Shown here one piece after another: positions 20,715 to 32,263 of a stretch of DNA of 64,000 nucleotides. A program made the translations under genes and the position numbers. Position 1 is the stretch's first letter. Each line of letters starts with the position of its first letter. Source of the DNA: Vesta saturnalis (Eukaryota > Arthropoda > Insecta > Coleoptera > Lampyridae); assembly GCA_036346205.1 (NCBI GenBank), contig JARFJB010002423.1, positions 124,001 to 188,000 on the forward strand, read 5' to 3'. The notes beneath the pieces were generated by a model. That model ran no database searches. It saw only the letters and a program-made list of their open reading frames with translations, and was not told the origin of the DNA.

Positions 20715-23139
20715 CAGTGCATCCCATTTTGGTTGAGACAGCCAGATATCGGTTGTTGTTGAAGATATAACCTTGTGGTTTCCGCGGTCCTGTGCCACTT
20801 TTTGTGAAACTCAAGATGGCCTGAACGGATTTTGCCTAACTTCTTTCGTTTATAAATTACAGGTGTTTTTGAAAATCCACACTTTTGGATCCCTCCATAT
20901 CTAAGAAGTTTCTCAGCGATAATGTCAAATTGAAAACTTGTCCCATAGAGAATTTTACGTAGAATCCAGGGGCGCGCTCAATTTTTTTTCGGGGTATCGT
21001 TATGAAGATAGACTCAAACTTATGATTTTTCAATGCAACACCCTGTATTTTATTATCTCATTAAATTACTTATTTTTTTTGCTTCGAAATGATATATAAT
21101 ATATAAACATGAAGTTTTCAAAATGCTCCAAAATTACTAAAACATTGAATTTTAATAGAGTGCCATGGATTTCAAAGTTTTACTACAGGGATTATTATTT
21201 GTGTTTTTTTGTAGTAGGTCATGGATGCTACAAACACTGTTGTTGACTTTTGGAGCATTGTTTTATCAAGTGACTGTGGAGAAATCAACACATCTGCTGT
21301 CATGATGATAAATTTTGATGCGTTTTATTGTGTTTGTGTTTGGCGATTTTGTTAATTTGCGAAATTTTATAATGGCTGATAGAATTTTTAGAAACAATGT
21401 TTCAATCAATGCCATGAAAATGTTGACGAAGCATTAGAATTATATTTAAACAGTTAAACTAGTAATTTACAATAAGACATTATATGACATATTGGTTTTA
21501 AAATGTTAGATTTCCAGAGAGGCGTCAACCTAGTCGAGCAACGATATTTCGACTAAAGAATAATCTACTAAATTATGATGCGTATTCTAAACCCCGACCC
21601 AAGACGTGTAACAAGGAAAATAATGAAGTGGATGAAATAAATGTCTTAGCCACAGTCCGTGTCTCTCCTCAGACTCTTGCACAAAGTTAGAAAATGACAC
21701 TGGTGTTCCCCGATCACGGGTACAAAGGATTTAAAAAACACAAATTGAAACCCTACAAAGTGAATATTGTCCAGCATTTATACCCTGGTGATGCAGCGAG
21801 GCGTGTGAATTTCTGTAATTGGTTTTGAACCAAACTCGAAGGGACAATAATTTTGCGAGTAAAGTCATATGGTCAGACGAAGCCCATATTAGCAGTGCCG
21901 GTTTATTTAACAGGCAAAATATAAGGCACTGGTATGATGACAACCAACACCTAATTTTTGAGCAACAAACAACAGGGTCGATTTGGTTTTAATGTAGCCT
22001 GTTTCTTATTGGGGACATCAATAAAGATACCGCATTTTTGAAGGGCTCTCAACGCGAATAGGTACTTGGCAATTTTAGAAGAAGTAATACCAGAATTCCT
22101 GGAGAATGTTCCCTCGCCTATCTTAATGCCATTTACTTCCAACAAGACGGTGCCCCTGCCCACAATTCGAGGTTGATTGTGCCGTTTTAGAAGAAACTTT
22201 ACTGGACCATAGGATTGGAACAAATGGACCCATTAGTGGCCTGCAAGGTCACCTGATTTGTCAGTGTTGGACTTTTTGTGGGGTTTCTTGAAAAATAAAA
22301 TATACGGTAAGAGGCACAATAATATTGAAGAACTTCGTGCAACAACAGAGGCAGTTTTCCAGAATTTACAAAATCGGTCTTTCATAATTTTAAATGCATT
22401 AGGACGTATTAAGAAATTGTGTAATTGTATGTTAAGGAAAATGGACATCAATTTGAACAATTCAATGAATAAGTTACCGAATAATTTCGAAATGAAATAG
22501 TAAGAGTAAATATTTAATTAGTTGCTTATTCTACATTATGAACTTTTTATGACTATTTATTTGTTGCTATTAGTTACCTACGTTTTGTGTTTTCTTAGTG
22601 AATTAGTGTTGTTAGTATTGTTCTTGTTCCTTTCATGGAAAATTCACAAGTAGTATTTCTTCAATTTGAACTTTTTGTATGAAAAATTCATAGCCTACTG
22701 TTAAAAATCAATGTTTTAGTGATTTTGGAGCATGTTTGAAGAATTTATGTTTAATATTATATATCATGTTGAAGAAAAAAATAAGGAATTTAATGAGGTG
22801 ATAAAATACAGTGTGTTCCATTGAAAAAATCATAAGTTTGAGTCGTATCTCCATAACCATACCGCGAAAAAAATTAGAGTGCGCCACAGAATTCTACATA
22901 AAATTCTCTATGGGATAAGTTTTCAATTTGCATTATCGCTGAGAAACTTCGTAGATATGGAGGGGTCCAAAAGTGGAATTTTCAAAAACGCCCTGTAACA
23001 TATGAACGAAAGAAGTTAGGAAAGATCCGTTCAGGACATCTTGAGTTTCACAAAAAATGGCACAGGATCGCGAAACCGCAAGGTTCTATCTTCAACAACA
23101 ACCGAGATACTTGGCTGTCTCAACCCATACAAATGCTAC
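20715..23139 (+). mobile_element. mariner-like element with ~460-bp inverted repeats
   Basis: The left arm (20715 to about 21180) and right arm (about 22670 to 23139) are inverted copies. CTGTCTCAACC, TTTTTGTGAAACTCAAGATG, CTTCTTTCGTT and CTCAGCGATAAT all recur reversed in the right arm. TA precedes the left CAG. An internal GCAACACCCTGTATTTTA (about 21040) pairs with ACAGTGTGTTCCATTG (about 22808). Confidence 0.85.
21372..22500 (+). pseudogene. mariner-like transposase with several frameshifts
   Basis: The protein can be followed through the length of the region in alternating frames. In order: a helix-turn-helix start with CHENVDEALELYLNS; RRQPSRATIF (about 21530); HKLKPYKVNIVQHLYPGDAA (about 21740); VIWSDEAHISSAGLFNRQNI with the first catalytic aspartate (about 21870); YFQQDGAPAHNSRLI with the second (about 22135); and SPDLSVLDFLWGFLKNKIYG with the third (about 22255). 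A C-terminal helical stretch runs open to 22500. The motifs are all present, but at least four frame breaks prevent translation. Confidence 0.8.
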
Positions 23140-23364
23140 AATTACACATCTTACAGAAAAATCTAGTCATTCTACGAATTTTGTAAGGACAGAAGGCACA
23201 TATTTTTCTTGTTCCTGGAGCTGGTTGAACATCTACATGCTCTACTTGTGAAAGTTTTAGAATATTTTTAATAGAATTTTTATTTCGCGACGTAAAGTTG
23301 GAACATTTACGCGTTCATGTAACGATGAATTCGTCACTTAGTTGCAATGCAAATTTTCTTCTGC

Positions 23365-25030
23365 TTATAGGTTTTTATTATCTTTAAGGGCATTATGAGC
23401 ATAAATGACATAAGCGTTCACAAGCGTAATGTTCAATATTCCATAAAACAAGCACATAGGGCAGCGTTTGGTTTTTCTGTTTGTACACATGTTTGAACAC
23501 ATTTGATCCAGTGCGTCGACGCCACCTTTGGTTGAATTATAAAACTCAACAATATCTTGTGTATTTGTCGCATCATTCACTGTTGGCACTTCATGTATTG
23601 TAGATAGTAAAAACAGTTTGTTTGATTTAACTTTATACGACAAAAGTTTTTTCTAGCAAAAAAACATAGAAGTACCAGCTTTTCTCTTCTTGTTATTTTT
23701 TAATTCAGAAGGTATGTGTGGTTTGTCGGATCGAAGTGTTCCTACTAGAGTTAGCTTATACCCTGGACTAAGAATGTCGGTGGCTTAATGGGATTGTAGT
23801 AAACCAGTTGTCCATAGTAATTGTTCTATATGAACCTTGAATACTTTTGACAATTCTTTACTAAGAAATTCGCCAACGGTAATTTTCCTGTTTGTTCCTT
23901 TGTCTAGATAAGGAATTGCGTCTATCGTATGTTTTGTTTTTACGTCTGCCACCATAACTATTTTAATCCCATATTTGTTAGGTTAGTTGGGCGAATACAT
24001 CCTAATGGGGCACGGAGCACGGAAACCCAGTAACTGCTCGTCTATTGTTACGAAAGGTCCTGGTTTATAGGAATCCTTACAATTGTTAATAAATTGATCC
24101 CAGATTTCTCGAATTTGGTGCCAGCTTATCTAATTGCCGTCGCGCTTCCCTGTCTTCTTTTTGATCAAAGCGTAAACAAAATGTTAAAAAGTCGAATCTG
24201 TCAGCGCTCATACAGGCTTTAAACCTTTCACCGCAATATGTGGTATCAAACAACATTCTGGTTGCCATCTGATTATTTTTCAATGCTGCTGCTAGAATTA
24301 ATAAACCAATATAAGCCTTCAGTTCAAGATATGATATATTAGAAATTGTTCTAGTTTCTTGTGTACAAAATGATCGCTTTCGTTCCATTTCAGCATTGCT
24401 ACAATTCATAATTAGTTTCAAGCATTGAATTATTTATAAAAAGCGAAAAACATTCACTTGGTGATTTGACATTTTTTGCAGCTTGTCTTGGGCCTTGCAT
24501 GATATGTACAATATTTATTGCCACCTATGATTATTTTTTCCTCGTAAAAACTTTCGTCCTGGATATAAAATATTTGGACGTGTTTCCCAAATTTTAAGTA
24601 TATTTTCTTTAGTTGGTGGACTGAATTCCTCATCTGATGAATCGGTAATAATGTTCCTAGCAATCCTTTTACGAGGCGGCTGAACATTTTCTTTGTCAGA
24701 ATCAGCTATTTCTTCATCAGTAAATCATTCATCAGATAATTGTATATCAGGCGTCAGTGAATCATTAGATACTTCTTTCTCTTCAGATTCCAAATCGTCA
24801 ATTATTTGATGTCTATAAGGGGACGAAGTTTCATTAACGATTTCCTTCAGTTCAGATCCCGAATCGTCGGTTACTTGATGTGTTTCGGATGTTAAACAAT
24901 CTTCTTCATCGTTATCATCATCAACATTTTGCATCGTATCATCCTCTTCGTCACTTTCCAATAGTAACTCTCGTATTGTATCAGCATGCACTTTACGCTC
25001 ATCAAGCACAAAAAATCGGACATAGTCTGA
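23365..25030 (-). pseudogene. piggyBac-like transposase, frameshifted
   Basis: piggyBac transposases cut and paste at TTAA. Read right to left: an acidic N-terminus (VLDERKVHADTI, then many Asp/Glu, 25030-24730) precedes the DDE_Tnp_1_7 domain. That domain is seen as LELKAYIGLLILAAALKNNQ with MSADRFDFLTFCLRF (24421-24130). Near 23820 comes TMDNWFTTIPL, holding the second conserved aspartate, and at about 23550-23510 GGVDALDQM, holding the third, followed by RCPMCLFYGILNITLVNAYV. The first catalytic aspartate falls in a broken stretch near 23940. The Cys-rich C-terminal zinc finger is absent. At least five frame breaks or stops. No TTAA-flanked ends were identified. Confidence 0.85.
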
Positions 25031-26822
25031 AATAAATAAATAAATAAAAAAATAAAGAACACATTACGTATTAAAACAACATTTTCTTACCTATGAAGTA
25101 AAAGTCCCTTCGTGGAAAATATTCAGCTTATTACTAAACACTCGTCTGTAAAACTACGCGTCTACTGTAGAACGACAACTAAAAAATATAAACGCCCACT
25201 TTGACTATCAATTGAGTATTGATGCTATAGCAGTGTTGCCACACGCCTTTCTTTTTCCGTTGTAGATTCGCGAATGAAAGCGGGGTAGAATCAGGTCGGT
25301 TCGGGGTAGGAGAAATTGAAATTAATACTTTGTTTTCACGTTCGTAATATAAAGTAGAACATATTTCATTAATTTTAGTTTATAAAAGGTACGTTTATTT
25401 AATCGCGCTCGGGAATAGTTGTTAGTTTTTCACTCGGCGGATTTGTGCACTCGGCTTCGGCTCGTATGCAAACTTTCTTCTCGTCAAAAAAATATAAACT
25501 TTACTCACTTGTTGCAAAAATAACTATTAATTTACTTGTTTTTTTCTATTGGTGGAATATGAATTTAAAATTTAATATGATTTTGTGTGAATTATGCAAT
25601 CAATGAAACGAGTATTTATAAAAGATTTTTTAATCAAAACTAAGGTTTAAAAAACTCTGATAACAAAAAAAAAATCACAATAAAGAACCTAAAGCACATA
25701 TCATATAAAAATTTAAATTAAAGCTTCTTAAACACAAAAAAATAAAGGAACTCTAAAATAAGGTAAATAACAAAATTAAATGTACAAGTACTAGGTACAA
25801 ACCCTTTTCATTCTCTAAATTTTTTATTTAATAATGTTGTAGACGGTTGCCATGTAAAACACGTATCATTATTTAACAGTTTCTTGCAATGTAAAATACT
25901 GCAACAAGTATCCACATCTAACCTGTTTCGGATTTTGGTTTTTATTAAAAATAATTGAGAAAATACTCGTTCTGCTGCAGCAGATGAGTGAGGCAATGAC
26001 AAAATTCCTTTAACCAAAACTGAAAGGTGTGGAAATAAAACGTCACCTAAGTCATTTTCCATCTCAAAAATATAATTTCAAAAATTCTCAAAGTCAGGTT
26101 GCTCATTTGTTTTCTTGAAATCCTGAATATCAGCAAGCAAACGCCATTCAAAATTAAGTTTTTCAACATTGGACGTTAAATTAGGAAAAAAAGTTATAGT
26201 ATCTTTTACTATACTGCCAATATTCCCAGACACAGGGCTTATTGGGTCAAATAATGCTAAATATTCCATAACTGGATTATCAAAATTAAACCTATTTTTT
26301 ATTTGACTACATAATTCAATATAGAAGTCAAGGCATTTGATTTTAAACTGTATAATATCTGTGGTGGTCATATTTCCGTCAATCATCAAGTCAACCTGCG
26401 CCCCAAAGTAATTTTTTTCTAATTCAATGAATGACCTAGGATTCGAAGGATTAATATTTTGAAAAGGAGTTTCATCAATAGTTTCTTTTTTAACAAAATT
26501 TCTGAGAAGTGTTCTGTACAAGTCTTTTATTCTCTTTTGAACTAAATCAATTTTAGGTTTTTCGGACTGGAATTCAAGGTTCAACTTGTTAACGACATCT
26601 AGCACGTATGCCAAAAATTGAAAATACAATTTGTAAATAGGATTTTGTAGGTTCTCTAAAATTTTCTTACAAGAGTTTAAATCTTGTTCGAAACATTCAT
26701 TGGTAAAGAACAGCGTCAGTGGATTCCGGTTTTCTAGAACCCTATTTACAGCTGCCTAAAAAAAAAAGACCTTGCATAAATTTAAATCGTAAATATTAAA
26801 TTTATCAAAAGCATTTAAAATA

Positions 26823-27612
26823 CAGGGTGTCCCAAGATATTTGGACACATTTTGATCATGAATGCTGCCTAAACGGAAAACGATAGAAACGTGTAGTTTT
26901 CACTGGTGTACTTGATTTAGCCCAAAGTTTTATTTTAGCTATAAAATAATTTTTTCCCACGAATACAAGGTGTTTTAAAAAAATTGCCATTTTTTAAAGC
27001 GAAAATAATGAAGTTTTTTAAATATAACACCCTATATATTTTGCTGTCATCTAGAAGATGTAATCTTCTACTTTATAAAAATGTACAATATGGTACTATT
27101 TACTCCAAAAACAAAAGAGTTATATAAGTTTATATAGGTACACCTACTGTATACACGTAGGTTAGATATACGTTTTGCTGATTAATGCTTCTAAACCAAA
27201 AATTATAAAAATATGCCCTTGCTCGGATTCAAAGGGCTCTGGAAGAGGTCAATGACGTCACTGTAAAAAAAAGTATTATGTAAGGTACTATTGTCTAAAT
27301 GTACTGGGTTGTTCATTTAAAAAACCTAAAACTTTTGGCAAATTGTATCTGACTGTGCATATTATACATTTTTAGAAAGTAGAAGATTACATCTTCAAGA
27401 TGACAGCAAAATATACAGGGTGTTATATTTAAAAAACTTCATTATTTTCGCTTTAAAAAATGGCAATTTTTTTAAAACACCTTGTATTCGTGTGAAAAAA
27501 TTATTTTATAGCTAAAATAAAACTTTGGGCTAAATCAAGTACACGTTTCTATCGTTTTCCGTTTAGGCAGCATTCATGATCAAAATGTGTCCAAATATCT
27601 TGAGACACCCTG
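26823..27612. mobile_element. fold-back MITE inside the hAT intron
   Basis: TA flanks both ends (26821-26822 and 27613-27614). The ends CAGGGTGTCCCAAGATATTTG and its reverse complement begin inverted arms of about 250 bp (26823 to about 27075 and about 27362 to 27612) that match closely throughout. The arms share an internal CAGGGTGTTATATTTAAAAA. The 290-bp centre has no coding frame. The ends are mariner-type. It lies entirely within the last intron of the hAT gene. Confidence 0.9.
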
Positions 27613-28933
27613 TATAAAAGAAGGACCTATTTTGATTTTAACAAGTAATTTACCCACACCTTTATAGCAACCAAAATGTGGATACAGAAATAACAGTAGT
27701 AAGAAAGGAAAAAAAGAAGGATTTGTAGTTTTAGGTAATTTACCTGTAACAAAAGCCATCTGGTCTGAGCTGGGTGGAGCAGTTTACTGGGCTTCATATT
27801 AGCAAAAACTTGACACTCTTGAAGTCTCTCAATGCGTTTGCTGCTATTGGCAAAGTAATTATAAATATCTCTTATGAAATCTTCCAAGCCTTTTGGTAAT
27901 TTGGTGGCCGTAGAAGATGAGCAAAGATGAAACGAGTGACATATGCAGCCTAATACAAATATACTCGCTAAAATTTGTTTGAATCGCGCTTGAACACCAG
28001 TTTGTCTTCCCATCATGGCCGACGCATTATCAGCTGCTAGACCGATTAGATTATTTATTGGAATATTGGACCTTGTGATATACTCAATAATCTTGTTAAA
28101 TATACTTTCTGCAGAACAGTCACGTAGCTTTAACAAGCCGAAAAATCTGTCTTTCACTGTCTTTTGTTTATCGTCATAGTACCTAACAATTGATCCTAAA
28201 CACTTTTCAGTTGAAACATCTGTCGTCTCATCTATTTTATTAAAGAAAAGTGTTTCAATTTCAAAATTTCTACTATTTCTTCAATTTGTTGCTTTGCCAA
28301 GCACTCCTTAGTAACATAGGTTGATTTTGTTCTGCTGCAGGCCAATGACTTAGCTACTTCGGAGTCTAGGCAAATATGAGGTATAAATTTAACGAAGTGA
28401 TCTGCTAAGAGAAGGGGCAAATTATGCTCGTGCAAAAACATACATATACCTAATTCTGCCATTTTAACTAAAGTATCGAGTTTCTTTTGTTTTTCATTTG
28501 GGACAATTTCGGTAATTTTTGGAGTATTTTTAAGTTTTAAAATTTTTTTTTGTGTGAAAGGCTTTCGTTATGTCTTTGAATGTTATATTTGTTGTATACA
28601 TAACGGCTTGCCCCCAGAACCTTCTCTGAGCCATTTGTATTTGGCTTCCCAGTATAATTTGAATTTTTGAGAATACTTCTTTTTTTTCCTTATTGGTTCG
28701 TGTACGTCTGGATCATGAGTGTCAGAGTTTTCAGATTCAGATGCGGAATGTTCAGGTCCTAAACTGCGACTTTCTAGATTGTCGACTATTTCCACAACAG
28801 CTTTGGTTGAAGGATTTTGTGTATTGTCACTAGACTTTGACGTTCCTGGCCGAGGATCCTCAAATGGATCAGGAAGATTTTGCTTGGATTTATTAGTCGA
28901 ATCTTTAGTTTTTATTCTTACTATAAACCTTTA

Positions 28934-28934
28934 A

Positions 28935-28968
<34 letters not shown>

Positions 28969-28971
28969 GAA
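28934..28971. repeat. (AAT)n microsatellite
   Basis: About twelve AAT units, just upstream of the second exon of the hAT gene and inside its first intron. Confidence 0.9.
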
Positions 28972-29875
28972 TTTATAGTTGCAGCAAAATACGTACAACA
29001 TAATACATGCAAACAAATGCCAAAATGCGAGATTTGGATACTATTTTATTAATAAAAACCATTTTGAAAAAATAAAACCAGCCTGCAAAATGGAACTAAA
29101 ATGTCAGAAACAAGAATAACTTAATAAATTAAAAATAAAATAACTTCATTTACCAAAGCAAATAATTTTGTATTTCTTAATTTTTTAAATAAAAGAAAAT
29201 ATCTCAATTACAAAATGTATGTATTACTTACCTATCCATTTTAATTTAAATTTAAACACAAATCAAATAAAAAAACAACTTTATTTAAGAACACCCGTAC
29301 GTGACTGATGATAGTTAAATGGCTATTATAGTACTTTTAAACGGTTAGCAAATTAGAGGTTTTTACTTTTGGTCAGCTACAAAATGTGTTTTGTCAGCTC
29401 TGTAACTAAATTGATAACAAGTAATGCGATAGGTATATTGCGTAGGTTTAAAATTTAACAAGATTAAAATTGATTACTGGTCATGTAATTTAAGGAGTTT
29501 TTTGAAGAGATTAGCGTTTCCGTCTGGTCCTTTCTGGGTAAATAATCTTTATACTTTTAATTATGCTGACACAAGGGTTTGTGCGGCCAAATAAAGCGAA
29601 TCCTACAGCTCAGATATTTTTTAATCTGGAATTAAAAAAATATACTTCTGTCGTAAATAACCAGTGGGGTAAATTTGCTTCAGGGGAGCGAGAGAGCGGA
29701 ATAATGTTAAAATGGCGTAGAAATACCCCGTTCGGGGTAGCTGTGGCAACGCTGTGCTATAAGAGGAGATTACACGGCTGGTCAAGTACGTTACGTCCGC
29801 GCAAGTGCTTAAATTTAAAAATCCGAGATCGTCCGGTAGTCTCGTAGACGTATGTTTAGTAAGTAATCAAGGCTT

Positions 29876-30130
29876 AAAAAACCGGTTTTTCCTAAATGTC
29901 TCCGGAACTACTTAACATATTCAAAAAATGAAAATACCATTAGAAAGGAAATCAAATTTCTCACACAAAGTATTTCTGCAATTTTTTCGAAAATTTTGTC
30001 ATTTTTAAAATATTTCCAAAAAACTCGATTTTGGAACCCGTCCACACGATTTTTTTTAAAATAGTGGTATTAGAAAATCAAATTTTTGATCGAAAAAAAT
30101 TCTTGAAATTTTTTTGTCAAGTAATCATTT
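29876..30130 (-). repeat. partial copy of the interspersed repeat seen at 36468-37070
   Basis: ACCGGTTTTTCCTAAATGTC, CATTAGAAAGGAAATCAA, CGAAAATTTTGTCATTTTTA and GTATTAGAAAATCAAATTT recur reversed and in order at 36690-36470. This copy covers the first third of that element, complementary to the part present at 20156-20540. Confidence 0.8.
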
Positions 30131-30564
30131 TCGAGTTATTGATACAAATTGCAGCGGTTTTTTATTAATGTAACTTGATAAATTTATAAGTAGCGCGCTT
30201 AGATTAACAATTTAACGTTTCTTTAATCTATTGTAGCGCATCAATTCTCGATGCGTGCGTGCTTCATAACCGTCAGCAGTTGTAGACTGCAAACTCAGCA
30301 TTGTTTAATCTAAATTCGACTCCTACTTATATTCTTAAATACTAGTCATATCATCACTGCAAATCTTTAAATCTTAGTAGAAAATGTACTTTTTTCACTA
30401 ATTGAACTTTTTATTATTTCAACTAAGATATAAATGTTTAAACTTCTATCGCAAATATCTAGTCAGGAATTTACGATTTTCTATTATAAATCTTTTCTTA
30501 CACATATTTGAAATAGTGTAGGATAATTAAGGGAAGTAAAATATAACTTGACATTTTTTTTACA
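30131..30564. other. AT-rich stretch before the Gypsy-type gag
   Basis: No coding region, and no LTR recognised where one might expect the 5' end of the retrotransposon. Confidence 0.35.
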
Positions 30565-31156
30565 ATAGAGCGATTCTCTACATGCTGGAGGTATATATTT
30601 ACACGAGGTTTTCTATGGCTTTCCGGGAGCAAATGTAGATCCTAAATTTAGAATAAAATCAAGGAATAGAGTATTTAAGACCGTTTTAATTAAGGCTACT
30701 TTTTACCTAAGCAAAGTAAAGTATTTGAAAGATACACTTTCCGATTAATGAAACAATCAGAAGACGAGGCATTTGAAAAATGTTTAATGCGCTTGAGGCA
30801 ACAGGCCACAAAATGCCAGTTCATTAATCAGGAAGAGCAAGGACCATAACGACCAAATTACTGAGAAATGCAAGTCAAAAGATTTGAGAAGGAAAATATT
30901 GTCCTTAGGAGGTAACATAACGCTTAACGAAATCATATTAGACGCGAACGCTTTGGAATCCGTGAATGGGCAAATGGAAAAGTTTGAAGAACAAGAAAGA
31001 AACGTTTCAAGCAAAGCGGCATTATTAAGTTGAATTTAAAAAAATCCTACACACAAAAAACCTCAAAACCCCTTTGAATTTAAATCTAATAAATATTCTA
31101 AAAATAATGATTCAACAAAACGGTCATATAAAAACACAAATAGAATTGACTATGTA
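30565..31156 (+). pseudogene. Gypsy-type retrotransposon gag, decayed
   Basis: Gag forms the particle of an LTR retrotransposon. In shifting frames the region shows VFYGFPGANVDPKF (about 30612), then PKQSKVFERYTFRLMKQSED and RLRQQATKCQFINQEEQ (30708-30830). CKSKDLRRKILSLGGNITLN with ALESVNGQMEK (30865-30985) completes the capsid C-terminal region usual for insect Gypsy elements of the retropepsin type. A Lys/Asn-rich tail leads up to the mariner-like insertion at 31157. The frame on the far side of that insertion (35612) continues it, so the two belong to one element. Frameshifts near 30700 and 30840 kill it. Confidence 0.75.
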
Positions 31157-32263
31157 CCGGGTGGCCAACTAAGGCCGGCCGTCGGTCATATCTCAGGAAT
31201 GGATTATAGCACAGGTTCGGGAAAAAAATTTTAATAACAAAAGTGACCTAGAGAAACGCCTGGAAATTATTTTCAGAATTGTAGGTCCACCGCTAGAGGG
31301 CGTATTTGACAGTTAAAATTTTAAAAAAGCAAAATTTTTCAAAACTTACTCAATTAAGGGGCATATAAAATATTATAATCAGATTCCTCGACAAATTCTG
31401 CATATTTTTTATTTGACAAGTTTTAGTCTATCTCTTCAAATAAGGGGTGGGGGAGAGTGGGAACCTTGTTACGAAAAAACGCTTTTAATTCAGGTTCTGC
31501 TTGACCGATTTTAATAAACTTGATGTTGTTTGAAAGAGCTTTTGTTAAACCATAGTAAATTTGTAAATTTGAAGCAATCTGATTAATAATAAATGCTAGA
31601 GGGCGCTGTTTAATATTCTTTTAATATTGTGTTTTCTCTTTACAATTTTAAATGGAAGCATAAAAATTTAAGTAGGTCTTTAAAAAGTAGACTAAATTAG
31701 TAATAAAACAGTGAAAACTGCAAGTCGGTATCTTTTTCCTATCTTGAGATATCGTAAGAAAGAGGTAAATGGCGGGAATTGTTCTTCCAACGTCTAGTAG
31801 GCTAGTTCGCTTTAACGGAAATTATTAAATTTAGCCTGGATGAAAAGATCTTACATTGGTATGCAGTAATTTAAACTGTTGTCATACTAATGTTATGGTT
31901 GCCGCTAGATTACCTAAATGTAATGCTGTCTCTACTAACAATGAGAACAAATTATAAAATAATAATGTGATAAATCTAACATTTATTTAATTATATAAAA
32001 ATGTTATATTTGTTTTCAAGCGATGTGTTAGTAAATCAAAAGAATAAAATATCAATAAAAACCGATATTTGCCCAGCAACAACAAATACAGTTTAAAATA
32101 TGAATTACGATTTACTGATGACAACAAAATTAGTAAAGAGGACCATGTAAGATATAAAATAAATTCCCTGTTGAAAACAAGCAAGCTATGATTTTCACGC
32201 ATATGTCAAAAATTATTCATCGTGTTGCATTTAATAGACTTTCTTTATCTTTTCGTACCAAAA

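Larger units (their letters stand above)
25808..29239 (-). pseudogene. hAT transposase gene with at least two introns
   Basis: The likely start is a tiny exon, ATGGATAG (29239-29232), followed by GTAAGT. The acceptor AG at 28930-28929 continues the frame as MDRFIVRIKTKDS. A hydrophilic acidic stretch and KYKWLREG (a BED-finger-like start, then broken) follow. The core, 28157-27744, has LIGLAADNASAMMG, CICHSFHLCSSS and LHPAQTRWLLLQ, all typical of hAT RNase-H-like domains. A donor CAG/GTAAAT at 27744/27743 and an acceptor TTTAG/GCAGCTG at 26756/26755 join LLQ to AAVNRVLENRNPL in frame. The last exon ends with the hAT dimerisation motif LPHSSAAAERVFSQ (about 25990). An in-frame TGA near 26078 and frame breaks between about 28160 and 28620 disable it. 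Confidence 0.85.
25231..29754 (-). mobile_element. hAT element with 8-bp target duplication
   Basis: The left end CAGTGTTGCCACA at 25231 and the right end TGTGGCAACGCTG ending at 29754 are inverted copies. CGGGGTA blocks and the GGCGTAGAAATACC region continue the similarity inwards, though unevenly. The flanks are TGCTATAG (25223-25230) and TGCTATAA (29755-29762), an 8-bp target duplication with one mismatch, the size made by hAT elements. The transposase gene inside runs leftwards. Confidence 0.88.

Noticed and set aside
23057..23251. Plus-strand frame of 64 codons after the mariner-like element
   Set aside because: It lies in the right inverted arm; the reverse complement occurs in the left arm as non-coding DNA.
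29563..29847. Plus-strand frame of 94 codons at the right end of the hAT element
   Set aside because: It crosses the hAT terminus and target duplication, so it joins element and flanking DNA by chance.
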